A DNA stretch of 64,000 nucleotides from Mallotus nudiflorus (GCA_947683625.1 CANTUR010000009.1:8445501-8509500); one strand, 5' to 3'. Positions 1 to 12,190 are shown, counted from the first letter of the stretch. Numbers and translations: made by a program. The notes: generated from the letters alone by a model not told the origin.

Positions 1-1188
1 ATGCATGAAAAAAAGTGAAAGATCAAGAAAGTCAAAGAATAGAACACGGGCGTGCAAAACTCAGGCTTGAATAATGCACAGCCATGCAATGCCATGCACA
101 GCCATGCCAACAAATGAAGGAAATAGCACATAGCTATGTGAAGCATCACACTACTGTGCCATTATAAGGCATGCAAGATGCACGACTATGCAAGGCATGA
201 CAAGGCTATGTCATATTTACACTAGAAGGTAGCATGGTCGTGCAAGGTATGACATGGCCATGTTACTCTTTCCCTATAAGTGTGCACTACCGTGCAATTC
301 CAGTTATGCTTGTACATTTAAAGAATTTCCAGTCGGATGCATGCATCACACGCAACCCTATTTTTGAGGATAATAGAGCATCCTAAACAAGGGTAAGGAG
401 GGAAGAGAGGAGAGTAAAAAATAGGAGACAGAGCAAAATAGAGAGAGACGGAGAGATGGAGAAAAGGATTGAAGAAATAGAGACTATTTTCTCTATACTT
501 TTTCTTCTTTTATATTCATTTACTCTTGTCTTTAATAATTTACATTATGTGTAACTACACTTTTTTAGAGTTTAGATTCATGTAGCCAGGATTACTATTC
601 CCGATCAATTTCTCAGGTCTTGCTTTATTAATCTTGTGTTTAATTTAGGCCTGATTAATTGCATGCATGTTGATAAATTTATGACAATGAAAGTTGCATG
701 ATTTGTTAGCTCATAAAACCTGTGATTGTAGAGATCCTTGATCACGAAAGTAGACAAGACCTTAGGGGATTAATAGACTGTTAAGGAACTTAATAAACTT
801 AAGTAATTCATTAGAGCATGAGAATAGGTTGAGTTTGCTTTAAGCATGCCTGAGTGACTTTAAAAGAAGCCTTAGGAATTTATGAATAGTCTACCCTTGA
901 CTGAGATTTATTAACTGAATCAATAAAATCCTATAATTCAAGCAAGTGCCTATTGAATGAATCCAAGCTTTAGTTTTTAAATTTTAAATTTTTTTAGATA
1001 TAATCTATTTACATGAGCATTATGTTTATTTATTAATTCAATTTTCTAGTTTAAAAATATTCATTCTATTAGCTTGTTAGAGGAAATATCACACTTAGTG
1101 ATATAATTTCTCATCTCCCTATGGGAATGATACTCATTCATCATATAGTACTTATAACGAGCCGTGCACTTGTAAAAATCACTTAACA
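1..1188 (+). repeat. Athila-1 5' LTR, 3' portion
   Basis: Matches the LTR at 15731-17198 in the same orientation over its whole length, starting about 250 bp into that copy, so the true LTR start lies left of the window. It ends in ACTTAACA just before a tRNA-Asp-type primer site. The two copies differ mostly by C/T and G/A changes, many at former CpG sites. Around 45-300 it holds a run of degenerate GCACGGCCGTGC-like palindromes. The TATA-like box seen in the 3' LTR (TATAAGAG) reads TAATAGAG here near 371, so this promoter copy looks damaged. Confidence 0.9.
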
Positions 1189-1194
1189 AGTTTT

Positions 1195-1212
1195 TGGTGC
1201 TATTACCGAGGA
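1195..1212 (+). other. Primer-binding site, tRNA-Asp type (Athila-1)
   Basis: TGGTGCTATTACCGAGGA is a decayed form of TGGCGCCGTTGCCGGGGA, the primer site typical of Athila elements. It lies 6 bp after the LTR end. Most differences are C-to-T or G-to-A. Confidence 0.85.
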
Positions 1213-1325
1213 GATCGGTGAATACCTACATTAGGATAGACTTTTGTTTCTATGAGACTAATAGTTTTATTCTTATTTTATTAATTATGTTTAACTTGTT
1301 CTTTTCAGGAACTTGATTTTTGTTT

Positions 1326-1902
1326 ATGCAAACAAGGTCCCAAAATCCTGAATTAGAAGAGCTATTTCCAAAGATTGAAAAAACTTGTAAATAGAATAGG
1401 AGGAGACAAAGACTTAAAGCAATGGCATGACAGGGAGCTCCAGCTATAGCTCTAGAATAATATGGTGTACCTAGTCTGACGGGAAGTTAGAATTGCATAG
1501 TGAAACCTAGCATCGAAGCCAACACCTTTGAAATTAAACCAGCCAACATTTAGATGGTTTCACAATACCAGTTCACATTACTACCTTCAAAGGACCCTAA
1601 TGCCCACCTGGGTTCATTCTTAGATATCTATGACACCTTCAGGATGAATGGAGTCAGTCTAGATGTAATCAGACTCAGATTTTTTCCATTTTCCTTAATG
1701 GATAAACCCAAGTTATGATTGAGTTCATTAACCCTAGATTCAATCACTTTATAGGACCTTCTCTCTAAGGCTTTAATAAAAAAATATTATCCACCTGGAA
1801 AGACTGCTAAGTATTATTAATAATTGGTTAGATTTAAGCAACAACATGGTGAATCACTATATGAAGCCTAGGAGAGATTCAAAGATTTATAAAGAAATTG
1901 TA
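1326..1902 (+). pseudogene. gag: Athila-1 gag, N-terminal fragment
   Basis: Gag is the nucleocapsid precursor that packages element RNA. The likely start is the ATG at 1326, about 110 bp after the primer site, followed by MQTRSQNPELEELFP. The conserved Athila gag block is readable with frame changes at about 1560-1800: a PNAHLGSFLDIYDTFRMNGV stretch, then RLRFFPFSLMDK, then KYYPPGKTAK. Several TAG/TGA stops interrupt it, for example TGG replaced by TGA after DKPKL. The frame ends abruptly at 1902, where Angela copia LTR sequence begins. The rest of gag, protease and the start of reverse transcriptase are missing and do not reappear at 11201. Confidence 0.8.
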
Positions 1903-2247
1903 GTATTCTCATAGTGGGTCAATCCAGTACATGATGTCTCATCATGTGCCTATGAGTTGACTTAATATCTCATTTTCATGATTAGTAAAACATAACCATC
2001 AGTCAACATCATACTGTCCTTAATACTTTAATATTTATATAATGAATAAATGGCTATGGATAATTAGAATAGAACTCTTATTTTAATCTAAGGGTTTTAC
2101 TATCAAGTCACACACTTGATGGCCTTAGTAAGAATTAACTATTCATATAATTATCATAAAATCAAATGATAATGAAATACCTCTTTATTAATAAAATAAT
2201 AAAGTCAATACATAATCAAATGATTGATCTAGTGTATATCATTGACA
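1903..2247 (-). repeat. Angela-type copia LTR copy A (3' LTR, truncated)
   Basis: Matches about the last 345 bp (plus-strand right end) of LTR copies B and C (9080-9428 and 10855-11200). On the minus strand it begins TGTCAATGATATACAC next to the polypurine tract, as a 3' LTR should. The remaining ~1.2 kb is missing and the sequence joins Athila-1 gag at 1902/1903. A deletion therefore removed most of this LTR together with adjacent Athila sequence. Confidence 0.8.
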
Positions 2248-2261
2248 ATCTCCCACTTGCA
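2248..2261 (-). other. Polypurine tract of the Angela-type element
   Basis: Minus strand GCAAGTGGGAGA lies immediately upstream of the 3' LTR start. It is the expected plus-strand primer for a copia element. Confidence 0.7.
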
Positions 2262-3900
2262 CTAGGCCCAATCAACATTGTATCGAATACCCATGGACCT
2301 AGTATGACTCTCATGTTTAGGCTGTGGAAGAGGCTTAGTTAGTGGATCAACAACATTATCATTTGTAGGTACTCTGCATATCTTGACATCTCCTCTCTCA
2401 ATGATTTCTCGAATGAGATGATAACGTCTGAGTATGTGTTTGGATCTCTGATGTGATTTGGGCTCCTTGGCTTGGGCTATAGCTCCATTATTGTCACAAT
2501 ACAAGTTCACTGGATCTGATATATTAGGAATAACACCTAGTCTAGTTATGAACTTCTTAATTCAAACATCCTCTTTAGCTGCTTCTGAGGCAGCTATATA
2601 CTCAACTTCTGTTGTAGAATCAGCAACAGTGTCTTGCTTGGAACTCCTCCAACTCATTGCACCTCCATTCAAACAAAACACATATCCTGACTGTGATAAA
2701 AAATCATCCTTGTCAGTTTGGAAGCTAGCATATGTGTAACCATTTACAACTAGCTCATCTTCCTAACCACCATACAGTAAAAATGCATCCTTAGTTCTTA
2801 AATACTTAAGGATATTTTTAACTGTTGTCCAGTGACTTTCACCTGGGTCTGATTGGTATCTGCTCGTTGTGCTTAAGGCATATGAAACATCAGGTTAAGT
2901 ACATAACATTGCATACATGATAGATCCAATAGCAGAAGCATATGGAATCTTACTCATACGGTCTCGCTCATCTTGTGTCATAGGACACTGAGTCTTGCTG
3001 AGACTAATACCATGTGACATTGGCAAGAATCCTCTCTTGGAATCTTGCATACTAAACCTATTCAATATCTTATCAATATAAGTGCTCCAACTTAGGCCAA
3101 TAAGCCTTTTAGATCTATCTATATAGATCTTGATGCCTAATATACAAGCAGCTTTACCTAAGTCATTCATTGAGAAACAATTCCCTAACCATGATTTAAC
3201 ATTTTATAAAATAGGGATATCATTTCCAATGAGTAGTATGTCATCCACATACAGCACTAAAAACACAATAGCACTCCCACAAACTTTCTTGTATACACAA
3301 GGTTATCATCATTTTTAATGAAGCCAAATTCTTTGACTGCTTCATCAAAAGGAAGATTTTAACTCTGAGATGTTTGCTTCAATCCATAAATGGATCTTTG
3401 AAGCTTGCATACCTTTCCAAAATTCTCAGGACTAACAAAACCCTCTAGTTGTGTCATGTACACATCCTCAAGTAAATTTCCATTAAGAAATGTTAGTTTG
3501 ACATCCAGTTGCCATATTTCATAATCCTAGTATACAGCTATGGCAAGGAGAATTCGAATAGATTTTAGCATAGCCACTGGTGAAAAGGTTTCATCATAGT
3601 CTATACCATATATTTGTTTGAAACCTTTTGTAACCAGTCTTGCCTTAAAGGTATGCACATTGTCATCCATGTCGATTTTCTTTTTGAAAACCCATTTGCA
3701 CCCAATAGTTTTTAAACCATCATTTGGGTTAATCAAGGTCCATACTTGATTATCATACATGGATTGCATTTCTGATCTCATGGCTTCAAGGCATTTCTCA
3801 GAGTCAAGACTATTTATGGCCTCTTGATAGGATGTGGGCTCATTTTGATCCATAATTAACACATCATAATCACTGGTTATGAGAAATCCATATCTCATAG
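2262..3900 (-). pseudogene. pol: Angela-type copia reverse transcriptase and RNase H
   Basis: Copies element RNA into DNA. On the minus strand the RT block starts near 3900 with a WTLINPNDGLKTIGCKWVFK segment, runs through KARLVTKGFKQ and DETFSPVA, and keeps an intact YVDD catalytic motif (3240-3251) followed by ILLIG. After it come LGIKI, LIGLSWSTYIDKIL and SAIGSIMYAM. RNase H ends with YCDNNGAIAQAKEP, SKHILRRYHLIREI and NVVDPLTKPLP, stopping near 2262. Stops and frame changes break the coding region into short pieces, so it is inactive. Domain order INT before RT identifies Ty1/copia, and the motifs fit the Angela/BARE-1 group. Confidence 0.9.
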
Positions 3901-5000
3901 GGATTTAACGTGTCCTATCAGACCTTTTTGGGCCTTCTGGTACTTATGCAGGCTCAACAACTACTTGTTGATTCAGTTGCGGTTCCATATCAAATATAAT
4001 GCTATTTTTGGGCCTTGAATTTCTTCAAGTTGCACTATGCTCCCACTGGTTCCTTTCGAAATAAAGTCTTTTTCCAAAAATACACCATTCTGAGACACAA
4101 ACACTTTATTCTCAGATGCATTATATAAGTGATATCCTTTAGTTTCTTTAGGATATCCCACAAAAAGACATTTGTTAGATTTGGTTGCTAGTTTATCTGA
4201 GATTTGACGCTTCACAAAAGCATCACATCCCCAAATCTTTAGAACAGACAAACTGGGAGTTTTTTCAGTCCATATATCATATGGTGTTTTTTCAACTGCC
4301 TTCGATGGAACTCTATTCAAAATGAATACAATAGTTTCTAAAGCATATCCCTAAAAAGAGATTGGAAGATCAGATTGACTCATCATAGATCGAACCATAT
4401 CCAATAGAGTCTGATTTCTATGTTCAGACACACCATTCCATTGTGGTGTACTTAGAGGAGTCAATTGTGAAACAATCCCACAATCTCTAAAATGAACTAT
4501 AAATTCTTGGTTTAAATATTCACCACCTCGATCATATCTTAGTGTTTTAATATTTTTACCAAGTTGATTTTGTACTTCATTCTTGAAAATTTTGAACTTT
4601 TCAAAAGATTCAGATTTATGTTTCATTAAATAGAGATAACCATATCTACTAAAATCATCCATGAAAGTAATGAAGTATTGAAAACCTCCTCTAGTAGTTG
4701 AGCTTAATGGTCCACATACATCAGAATGTATTAGGCCCAATAAGTCATTAGCCCTCTTACTTTGTCTAGTAAAAGGTGTTTTAGTCATTTTTCCAAGTAA
4801 ACAAGATTCACATGTATCAAATGATTCATAATCAAATGAATTTAAAAGCCCATTTTGGTGTAGCTTTGAAATGCGTTTCTCATTTATATGGCCTAAACGA
4901 CAATGCCAGAGATAGGTCAAGTTTAAGTCATTAGATTTAGACTTCTTTGTATCAACGTTATAGATTGGCATTTCATTAGTGTCTTCGGCATCAAAAACAT
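3901..5000 (-). pseudogene. pol: Angela-type copia integrase
   Basis: Would insert the cDNA into the genome. Minus strand from about 4971: the zinc-binding domain LWHCRLGHINEKRISKLH...CESCLLGKM (about 4760-4930), then the catalytic core with HSDVCGPLSS, FMDDFSRYGYLY, RYDRGGEYLN and PQWNGVSEHRNQTLLDMV. The C-terminal part (4320-3973) has NRVPSKAVEKTPYDIW and LKIWGCDAFVK. A 206-codon stretch (4351-4971) is still open, the longest coding remnant in this element. A stop at about 4350 and others break it. The consensus RSDRGGE reads RYDRGGE, but the catalytic Asp is kept. Confidence 0.9.
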
Positions 5001-6218
5001 AAAGTCCACTAGTGCATGGAGCATATCCATAGAAAATGTTATCCTAATAAATACTGCATTTATTATTCTTAATAATAAATTCAAATCCTTTCTTGTCCAA
5101 TCAAGAAACAGAAATAATATTCCTACACATAGTATGTACATAATAATGACTTTCTAAAGATAAAACAAGTCCACTAGGCAAAGGTAACTCATAAGTTCCT
5201 ACAGCTAAAGCAGCAACTCTTGCTTCATTGCCAACTCGTAGGTACACTTTGCCTCTTGCCAATGATCTACTCCTTTTTAGACCCTGCACATTTGTATAAA
5301 TGTGAGATCCTGATCCAGTATCTAATACCCAAGAATCAGAAGCAGAAGCAGATAAATTTAATTCTATAACATGAATACCTGAAGAGGTAGTGTCACCACC
5401 CTTTTTCTTCTTCAGATAATCCAAATAGAGCTTGCAATTTCTTTTCCAATGACCTGGCTCATTAAAAAAAAAGCAAATTCCTTCCTTTGGTTTAGGTTCA
5501 ACTTTGGATTTGGGCTTGGGCTTTGGCTTGGGCTTCTAATAGGCTTTAAACACCTTGCCTTGCCCTTGCCCTTTCCAATTCCAACCCTTTTCATCCCCTT
5601 TCCCTTATTGACCATGAGAACATCCTTTGTGTTACTCTTGATGTTCTTTTCAGCAATTTTTAGCATCCCATGCAACTCTGAAACAGTCTTCTCCATACAA
5701 TGCATATTGTAATTCATAATGAAGCTATCATAAGCTTCAGGCAATGATTGGAGAATAATATCCATAGCCAGTTCTTGTTCAATCTTAAGACCAAGCTTGT
5801 CCAAGTGATCAAGATAACCCTTCATCTTGAGAACATGAGCACTGACAGAGATGCCAGTAGTCAGCTTGCAGGAAAACAATGCCCTGATGGTATTGAACCT
5901 TTCAATTCTATCTTTCTTTTGGAACATTTCCTTAAGATGGCCTATCATAGTATAAGCCTCCATTTCCATCAGTTTCTTTTATAGCTCAGACTCCATACAT
6001 CCAAGCATAACACAAGTGACATCAGTAGAATCATTGAGATGCTTATTATAAGCATCCTTTTGTGCTCTAAGAGCATTGGTAGCTGGTTCCTTAGGGATGG
6101 GTTGATCAACGATGTATTCCTTTCTCTCATGCCTAAGAAAAATTCTTAGGTTTCTGTACCAGTCAAGAAAGTTAGTCCCATTGAGCTTATCCTTCTCAAG
6201 GATCGATCACAATGACAT
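5001..6218 (-). pseudogene. gag: Angela-type copia gag and protease
   Basis: The likely start is the ATG at 6218 (MSL, then an in-frame TGA, then SILEKDKLNGTNFLDWYRNL). Gag (UBN2-type) continues with MIGHLKEMFQKKDRIERFNT, KMKGYLDHLDKLG and DIILQSLPEAYDSFIMNY. A degraded CCHC knuckle with PGHWKRNC sits at about 5430-5475, next to a basic stretch (KGKGMKRVGIGKGKGKA). Protease follows with WVLDTGSGSHIYTN (catalytic Asp in DTG, about 5294-5330), then LRVGNEARVAALAVGTYELP. Fragments of 185 and 107 codons remain open, with several stops. The copia order gag-PR-INT-RT-RH is kept from 6218 down to 2262. Confidence 0.88.
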
Positions 6219-7886
6219 GGTAGGTGTAGTGTTTAAAATCATTATTTACAACAAATATATGCAAAGTCCATTTAGTATTTTATTATGAGGCATAATTAAA
6301 AACTCCAACTAAAATTACTTAAATCAATAAGCCTCTAAGTTAATTTTACAAAATTTAGTGGGCCAAGATCCATATTTCACCATACTCTAAGTGAGCTTTG
6401 GCTCATCGCCTAAAATATGGTTATTTAGGTAGACAACTCTTATCAATTACATCTCATGTAACTCTTGGATGGTATGGGATTTGACATCACATGTCATGGC
6501 TAAAATCCCATCTTAATGCCCTAGGTCTAAAACCATTTTGATAACCTAGTTAAGTCAAACCATATCAAACATTTGGATAGCACCATTATCCAACTTGCCT
6601 TCCCTAGATAAATTTATACACCCTACTTTGGTAGGCTTATATATAATAATCTAAGGCTTGATAAGTGTTGAACTTATAGAAGGCATTATAATGACTTAAT
6701 ATTAGATGAGGGTTCGTCTTTATTTAATCGTATTTAGTTATTGTTATGTTATATTGCATGGCATCATATGGCATCACATACATGGCATCATATGGCATTG
6801 CATACATAACAATAAATAAATAAATGTGACATAGCATGGCCCAAATATAGGTTGATTTTCATAAGCCAATATGAAGATCAATGGTCAAACCTAGGTAATA
6901 TTATAATTACAAATTGAGCCTCCTCCAACTTGGATCTCCATCTTCTACCATAGATCTCCTTCTTTGGTTCCCACCTTGGATCTCCATTCTGGGCCTCCAA
7001 CTTGAATTACACCATGGGTCTTGATTTACAAAAATTATTGTAATTTATTCTACACTATTCTAATAAAATAAATACAACAAAACAAAAATGACTCGTAGGC
7101 CGTATTTAAAATTACAACCCATAAAAATAAAATCCAATCACATTAGTCTAAGGGCCATGCTATGCACCATGCATAAAACAACAAACATGTATAACATAAT
7201 AATCTATTTTGTTATTAAATCCAATTATTATGTTAAAAATAAAATAATGTGACAATTCTTTCGGGGTCAAGGGGCAGTGCCCCTTACGGGGTCTAGGGGC
7301 AGCGCCCCAGGTGGCGATCCTGCTGCTGCTTAGCCAGTCGACGTGTCTAATGGTAAACACTTTACCTTAGCTCTTCGGTGAGTTACCTTTCAAATTTTTA
7401 AACATTAATGAATTTTTGTAATCAAATTACTATAAAATCAATTTGTTCAAAATAGACAAAAACGCTCAATTAAAACATCCACCTTAAAACCCTAATTTGC
7501 ATCAAGGAAATAACTAACCAATTTTTGTAATCATATTACTGAATCAGTTGCTACTTAAAAGACATCACTTTCTATAAACATCTTACAGTCTGAAAGTTCT
7601 GTTAAAAACAAATCAAAAATAATTTTTAGTTTTTCATAAAAACATCTGTGCTAGCAGCTAATTTTGATCATAATAAAAAATCATAATAAAAGGGGTAATA
7701 AACAGCTCAATTCGTATACTTGTACAAATTCGAGTTTGCTTATGCATCAGGTCGCACGGCGGTGTGCAAAATGCGTATGGCCGTGCTACCTGATTGACAT
7801 CGTATCATGCATGGCCGTGTGCCAAATGCGCACAGTTGAGCTACATGCTAGCACAGATTATACTTAATTCATTTTTCATGAAACAG
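6219..7886 (-). other. Untranslated leader of the Angela-type element
   Basis: 1.7 kb without a supportable gene, between gag and LTR copy B. A long leader is usual for Angela/BARE elements. It contains ATGGCATCA-type short repeats (6745-6800), a GC-rich double hairpin (7261-7345), and near 7750-7850 a few CGCACGGCGGTGTGC / GCATGGCCGTGTGC palindrome-like motifs like those in Athila-1. No tRNA-Met primer site is visible beside LTR B (7870-7886), although LTR C has one. Confidence 0.6.
7271..7308. repeat. Pair of GC-rich perfect hairpins
   Basis: GGGGCAGTGCCCC (7271-7283) and GGGGCAGCGCCCC (7296-7308), each a near-perfect palindrome, 12 bp apart in otherwise AT-rich DNA. In the copia transcript (minus strand) they would fold as two short strong stem-loops in the leader. 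Confidence 0.8.
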
Positions 7887-9428
7887 CTTTGGGGATTTGT
7901 GATACAAACACAGCGAAAAAATTAAAATTTTATCACATACCCAAGCCTGGATCCATGTAATTCAACTACTTGATTAAATATAGGATTTCAAGAATCTCAC
8001 CAAAACGTAGAAGAGGCAAGATTTTCTAGAAGGATGAGAGGAGGTTCACACCCATGACACCTTGCCTCGAGCTTTTTGGCTTGATTGTTTGGATCAAGAC
8101 ATCTCCAAAAGGATGCGTACTCTATAAGTATCCATATGAACAACCCTTCATAAAACTAATTGGAGTATGTGTGCTAGCAACCTCCTTGATTGTCTCATAA
8201 ATCAAGAATAAAAGAAAAACTCTGTCTTTGTTTTCTAAGGAGAAAGAAAATGAATTTTGAGGCAGAAAAACAAGTGTATGAAACCCTAGAGAATATAACG
8301 TATTTATAGACTCCAAATTAGGGTTTCACCTACCAATGACCTTTTGGTAATTTCTATTTATTATATTTTGATTTTGTTTAAAAATAAATCAGAAATAATA
8401 TCTTATTTATTTATTTAAAATAACATTTATCTTAAATAAATAAACAAATAAATAAATAAAACACTTTAATTATTTATTTCCACAGAGTTTATTTTAGGCT
8501 TATTAAACCCATATTCGTTTTAGGCTTGTTCTAAGTGTGTGACCCTGTAGGTTCACATAACATTGGTAGTGGGCCTAAATCTCTATTTAGGCCTACAAGT
8601 CATAAGTGGCCTCTAGCAAGATATTATGACTACCCAAGTCATATGAAGTTAATAATCTGACATAACCTAATTACAATGAATTTTATCATCCCTTTATCAC
8701 ATGATATCTTAATTGAACATAAGGCATAGAATGTCATGCTTATATAGTTCAATATTATGACTTGATTCCAAGTAGACTGAAAATGATAACTCTTTACCAA
8801 TTCATTTCAGCATGGCCATGCAATTTTCTTCAGTCTATCTCATCAAGGGGCCCATAGATATCTTTCTCATATTAATGAGGGATAAATTACTTCTGAATCA
8901 CTCACATTCCTCACATAAGTAATTTCATATCCAACAACATTCCAATTTAATCGTCCGGTTAAAGACAATGTTAGAATGTGTCAAAACATAAAATAGCTAT
9001 GTAGAAATCCATGATGATTTCAAGGTCAAAGGACCGAAATAAAATTACTATGATGAGAAATACTTATGACAATAATCTATGTAGTATTCTTATAGTGGGT
9101 CAATCCAGTACATGATCTTTCATCATATACCTATGAGTTGACTTAATATCTCATATTCATGATTAGTAAAACATAACCATCAGTCAACATCATACTAGCC
9201 TTAATACTTTAATATTTATATAATGAATAAATGGCTAGGAATAATTAGAATAGAACTATTATTTTAATCTAAGGGTTTTACTATCAAGTCACATACTTGA
9301 TGGGCTTAGTAAGAATTAACCATTCATATAATTATCATAAAATCAAATGATAATGAAATACCTCTTTATTAATAAAATAAGAAAGTTAATGCATAATTAA
9401 ATGATTGACCTAGTACATACCACTAACA
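7887..9428 (-). repeat. Angela-type copia LTR copy B
   Basis: About 1.54 kb, similar along its length to LTR copy C (9670-11200). On the minus strand it starts TGTTAGTGGTATGTAC at 9428 and ends at 7887 in CCCCAAAG, where copy C ends ATACCAACA, so its 3' tip is altered. It is the best candidate for the 5' LTR of the internal region at 2248-7886, although the primer site next to it is lost. Confidence 0.85.
8301..8309 (-). promoter_or_regulatory. TATA box in LTR copy B
   Basis: Minus strand CTATAAATA, followed downstream by CTCTAGGGTTT. The same box occurs in copy C at 10084-10092. Confidence 0.55.
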
Positions 9429-9669
9429 ACAACATCCTGTATTCATAAAATCAAAAGCTGCTTTTAGTTTAATCACATTAAACCATTACAAACATTAATC
9501 AAATTAATGTTTAATTCCATTTTCAAATAGATTACAAAGAATTGTCATAAAACAAATTAAAACCCTTTTGATAATTTTGAAAACCCTTTTCAAAACCAAT
9601 AATAAACCCTAACATATATCACATATACACAAAATCAATTAATGAAATTACAAGTGGCTCTGATACCAC
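9429..9669 (-). other. Leader fragment of a second Angela-type copy, with primer-binding site
   Basis: A 241-bp spacer between LTR copies B and C. At 9655-9668 plus strand TGGCTCTGATACCA is the reverse complement of the initiator tRNA-Met primer site TGGTATCAGAGCCA, one base from the end of LTR C. The remainder is AT-rich leader that does not match the leader next to LTR B. It looks like the start of another copy whose internal region has gone or was interrupted by the B-to-A element. Confidence 0.75.
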
Positions 9670-11200
9670 TGTTGGTATTTCGTGATACAAACGCAGTGGA
9701 AAAATTAAAATTTTATCACGTTCCCAAACTCGGACCCATGTAATTCGACTATTTGATTAAATATAAGGTTTCAAGAATCTCACCAAGACGCAGGAGAGGC
9801 AAGATGTTCTGGAAGGATAAGAGGAAGTTCACACTAGTGACACCTTACCTTGAGCTTTTGCTTTGGTTGTTCAGATCTAGACGTCTCCAAAAGGATGCAT
9901 CCTCTATAGGTATCCACATGAACATCCCTTCACAAAATGAATTGGAGTGTGTGCTAGCAACCTTCTTGATTGTCTCACAAATCAAGAACAAAAGAAAAAC
10001 TCTATGTTTGTTTTCTAAGAAGAGAGATAACTATTTTGGAGGCAAGGAAAATCAACACCTATTAAACCCTAGAGAATATAACATATTTATAGACTCCAAA
10101 TTAGGGTTTTACCTACCAAAAACCTTTTTGGTAATTTCCATTTATTACATTCTGATTTTGTTTTAAAAACATATCAGAAATAATATCTTATTTATTTATT
10201 TATTTAAAATAACATTTATCTTAAATAAATAAAACACTTTAATTATTTATTTCCATAGAGTTTATTTTGGGCTTATTAAACCCATAATTGTTTTGGGCTT
10301 GTTCTAAGTGTGTGACCCTGTAGGTTCACATAACATTGGCAGTGGGCCTAAATAGAGATTTAGGCCTACAAGTCATAAGTGGCCTCTAGCAAGACATTAT
10401 GACTACCCAAGTCATGTGAAGTCAATAATCTGACATAACCTAATTACAGTGAATTTTATCGTCCCTTTATCACATGATATCTTAATTGAACATAAGACAT
10501 AGAATGTCATGCTTATATAGTTCAATATTCTGACTTGATTCCAAGTAGACTGAAAATGATAACTCTTTATCAATTCATATCAACATGGCCATGCATTTTC
10601 CTTCAGGCTCTCTCATCAAGGGGCCCATAGATATCTTTTTCATATTAATGAGGGATAAATTCCTTCTAAATCACTCACATTCCTCACATAACTAATTTCA
10701 TATCCAACAACATCCTATTTAATCATCCAGTTAAAGACAATGTTAAAATGTGTCAAAACATAAAATAGCTATGCAGAAATCCATGATGATTTCAAGGTCA
10801 AAGGACCGAAATAAAATTATTGTGATGAGAAATACTTATGATAATATTCTATGCAATATTCTCATGGTGGGTCAATCTAGTACATGATCTCTCATCATGT
10901 ACCTGTGAGTTAACTTAATATCTCATATTCATGATTAGTAAAACATAACCATCAATCAACATCATACTATCCTTAATACTTTAATATTTATATAATGAAT
11001 AAATGGCTAGGGATAATTAGAATAGAACTCTTATTTTAATCTAAGGGTTTTACTATCAAGTCACACACTTGATGGCCTTAGTAAGAATTAACTATTTATA
11101 TAATTATTGTAAAATCAAATGATAATGAAATACGTTTTTATTAATAAAATAAGAAAGTCAATACATAATCAAATGATTGATCTAGTGCATATCACTAACA
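9670..11200 (-). repeat. Angela-type copia LTR copy C
   Basis: Full-length LTR of about 1.53 kb. Minus strand starts TGTTAGTGATATGCAC at 11200 and ends ATACCAACA at 9670, directly before a tRNA-Met primer site, so this is a 5' LTR. Its outer edge (11200/11201) abuts Athila-1 reverse transcriptase. It carries a CTATAAATA TATA box on the minus strand at 10084-10092. Plus-strand open frames inside it (for example 9753-10166) are chance. Confidence 0.88.
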
Positions 11201-12190
11201 ACTTAGAAGAGTTTAGAGACTATAGGAAGATCATAGGGTATACCATCGATGACCTTAAAGGGATTAGCCCTTCTTTTTGCATACAAAAGATCCATTTAGA
11301 GGAAGGTTGTTTACCCTCCATTGAGCATCAAAAAAGACTTAATCCTAACATGAAGGAAGTGGTTAAAAAGGAAATAATGAAATTTTTAGATGCTTGTATA
11401 ATTTACCCAATCTCTGACAATAATTATGTTAGCCTTATCCATGTGGTCCCAAAGAAAGGCGGTATAATTGTGATTAAAAATGAACATAATGAATTGATCC
11501 TTGCTAGGATAGCTACATGATGGAGGATGTGTATAGATTATAGGAAACTGAACAAGGCTACTAGGAAAGACCACTTTCCTCTTCCTTTCACTGACTAGCT
11601 ATTAGAGAGACTTGCACAACACCTATTTTTCTGTTATCTAGATGGATACTTTAGATTTCTCTAGACCCTTATACACCCTGAGGACCAAGAAATGACCACA
11701 TTCACATAACCCTATGGCATTTTTCTTACAGACACATTCCCTTTAGGGTATACAATGCCCTTGCAACCTTTCAAAGGTGCTTGATGGTAATTTTTTCTGA
11801 ATTTATTAAAAATATTATGGAAGTGTTCATGGATGACTTCTCTGTATATGGTTTTTCATTTGTTGATTGCCTTAACAATCTATCTAGAGTTTTACAGAGA
11901 TATAAAAAGGTCAATTTAGTTCTGAATAGGGAGAAATGCCACTTCATGGTCATAAAAGGAGTTATTCTCAGACACTTACTATCTAACAAGGGCATAGAGG
12001 TGGATAAAGAAAAAGTTGAAGTCATTGAAAATCTTCCACCACCCACTAGTGTTAAAGGAATTTGCAGTTTCGTAGGACATGCAGGGTTTTACAAAAGATT
12101 CATCAAGGATTTCTCAAAGATTGCAAAACCCCTTACTAATCTTTTTGTTAAAGATGCCCTATTTGTTTTTATATTTGGATGCATTTTGTA
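11201..12190 (+). pseudogene. pol: Athila-1 reverse transcriptase
   Basis: Starts abruptly at the LTR C edge with LEEFRDYRKIIGYTIDDLKG, the N-terminal part of Athila RT. It continues with RLNPNMKEVVKKEIMKFLDA, HVVPKKGG, CIDYRKLN and RKDHFPLPFTD. A stop replaces Gln after FTD. A frameshift near 11780 leads into the catalytic block EVFMDDFSVYG (Asp pair present), then REKCHFMV, PPTSVKG and FVGHAGFYKRFIKDFSKIAK. Several TAG stops fall where glutamine codons are expected. The stretch 11781-12191 is open for 136 codons. Gag C-terminus and protease are missing upstream because of the deletion at the copia insertion. Confidence 0.9.

Noticed and set aside
9753..10166. 137-codon plus-strand open frame
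   Set aside because: Lies wholly inside Angela LTR copy C, is not conserved in copy B, and has no recognisable motif.
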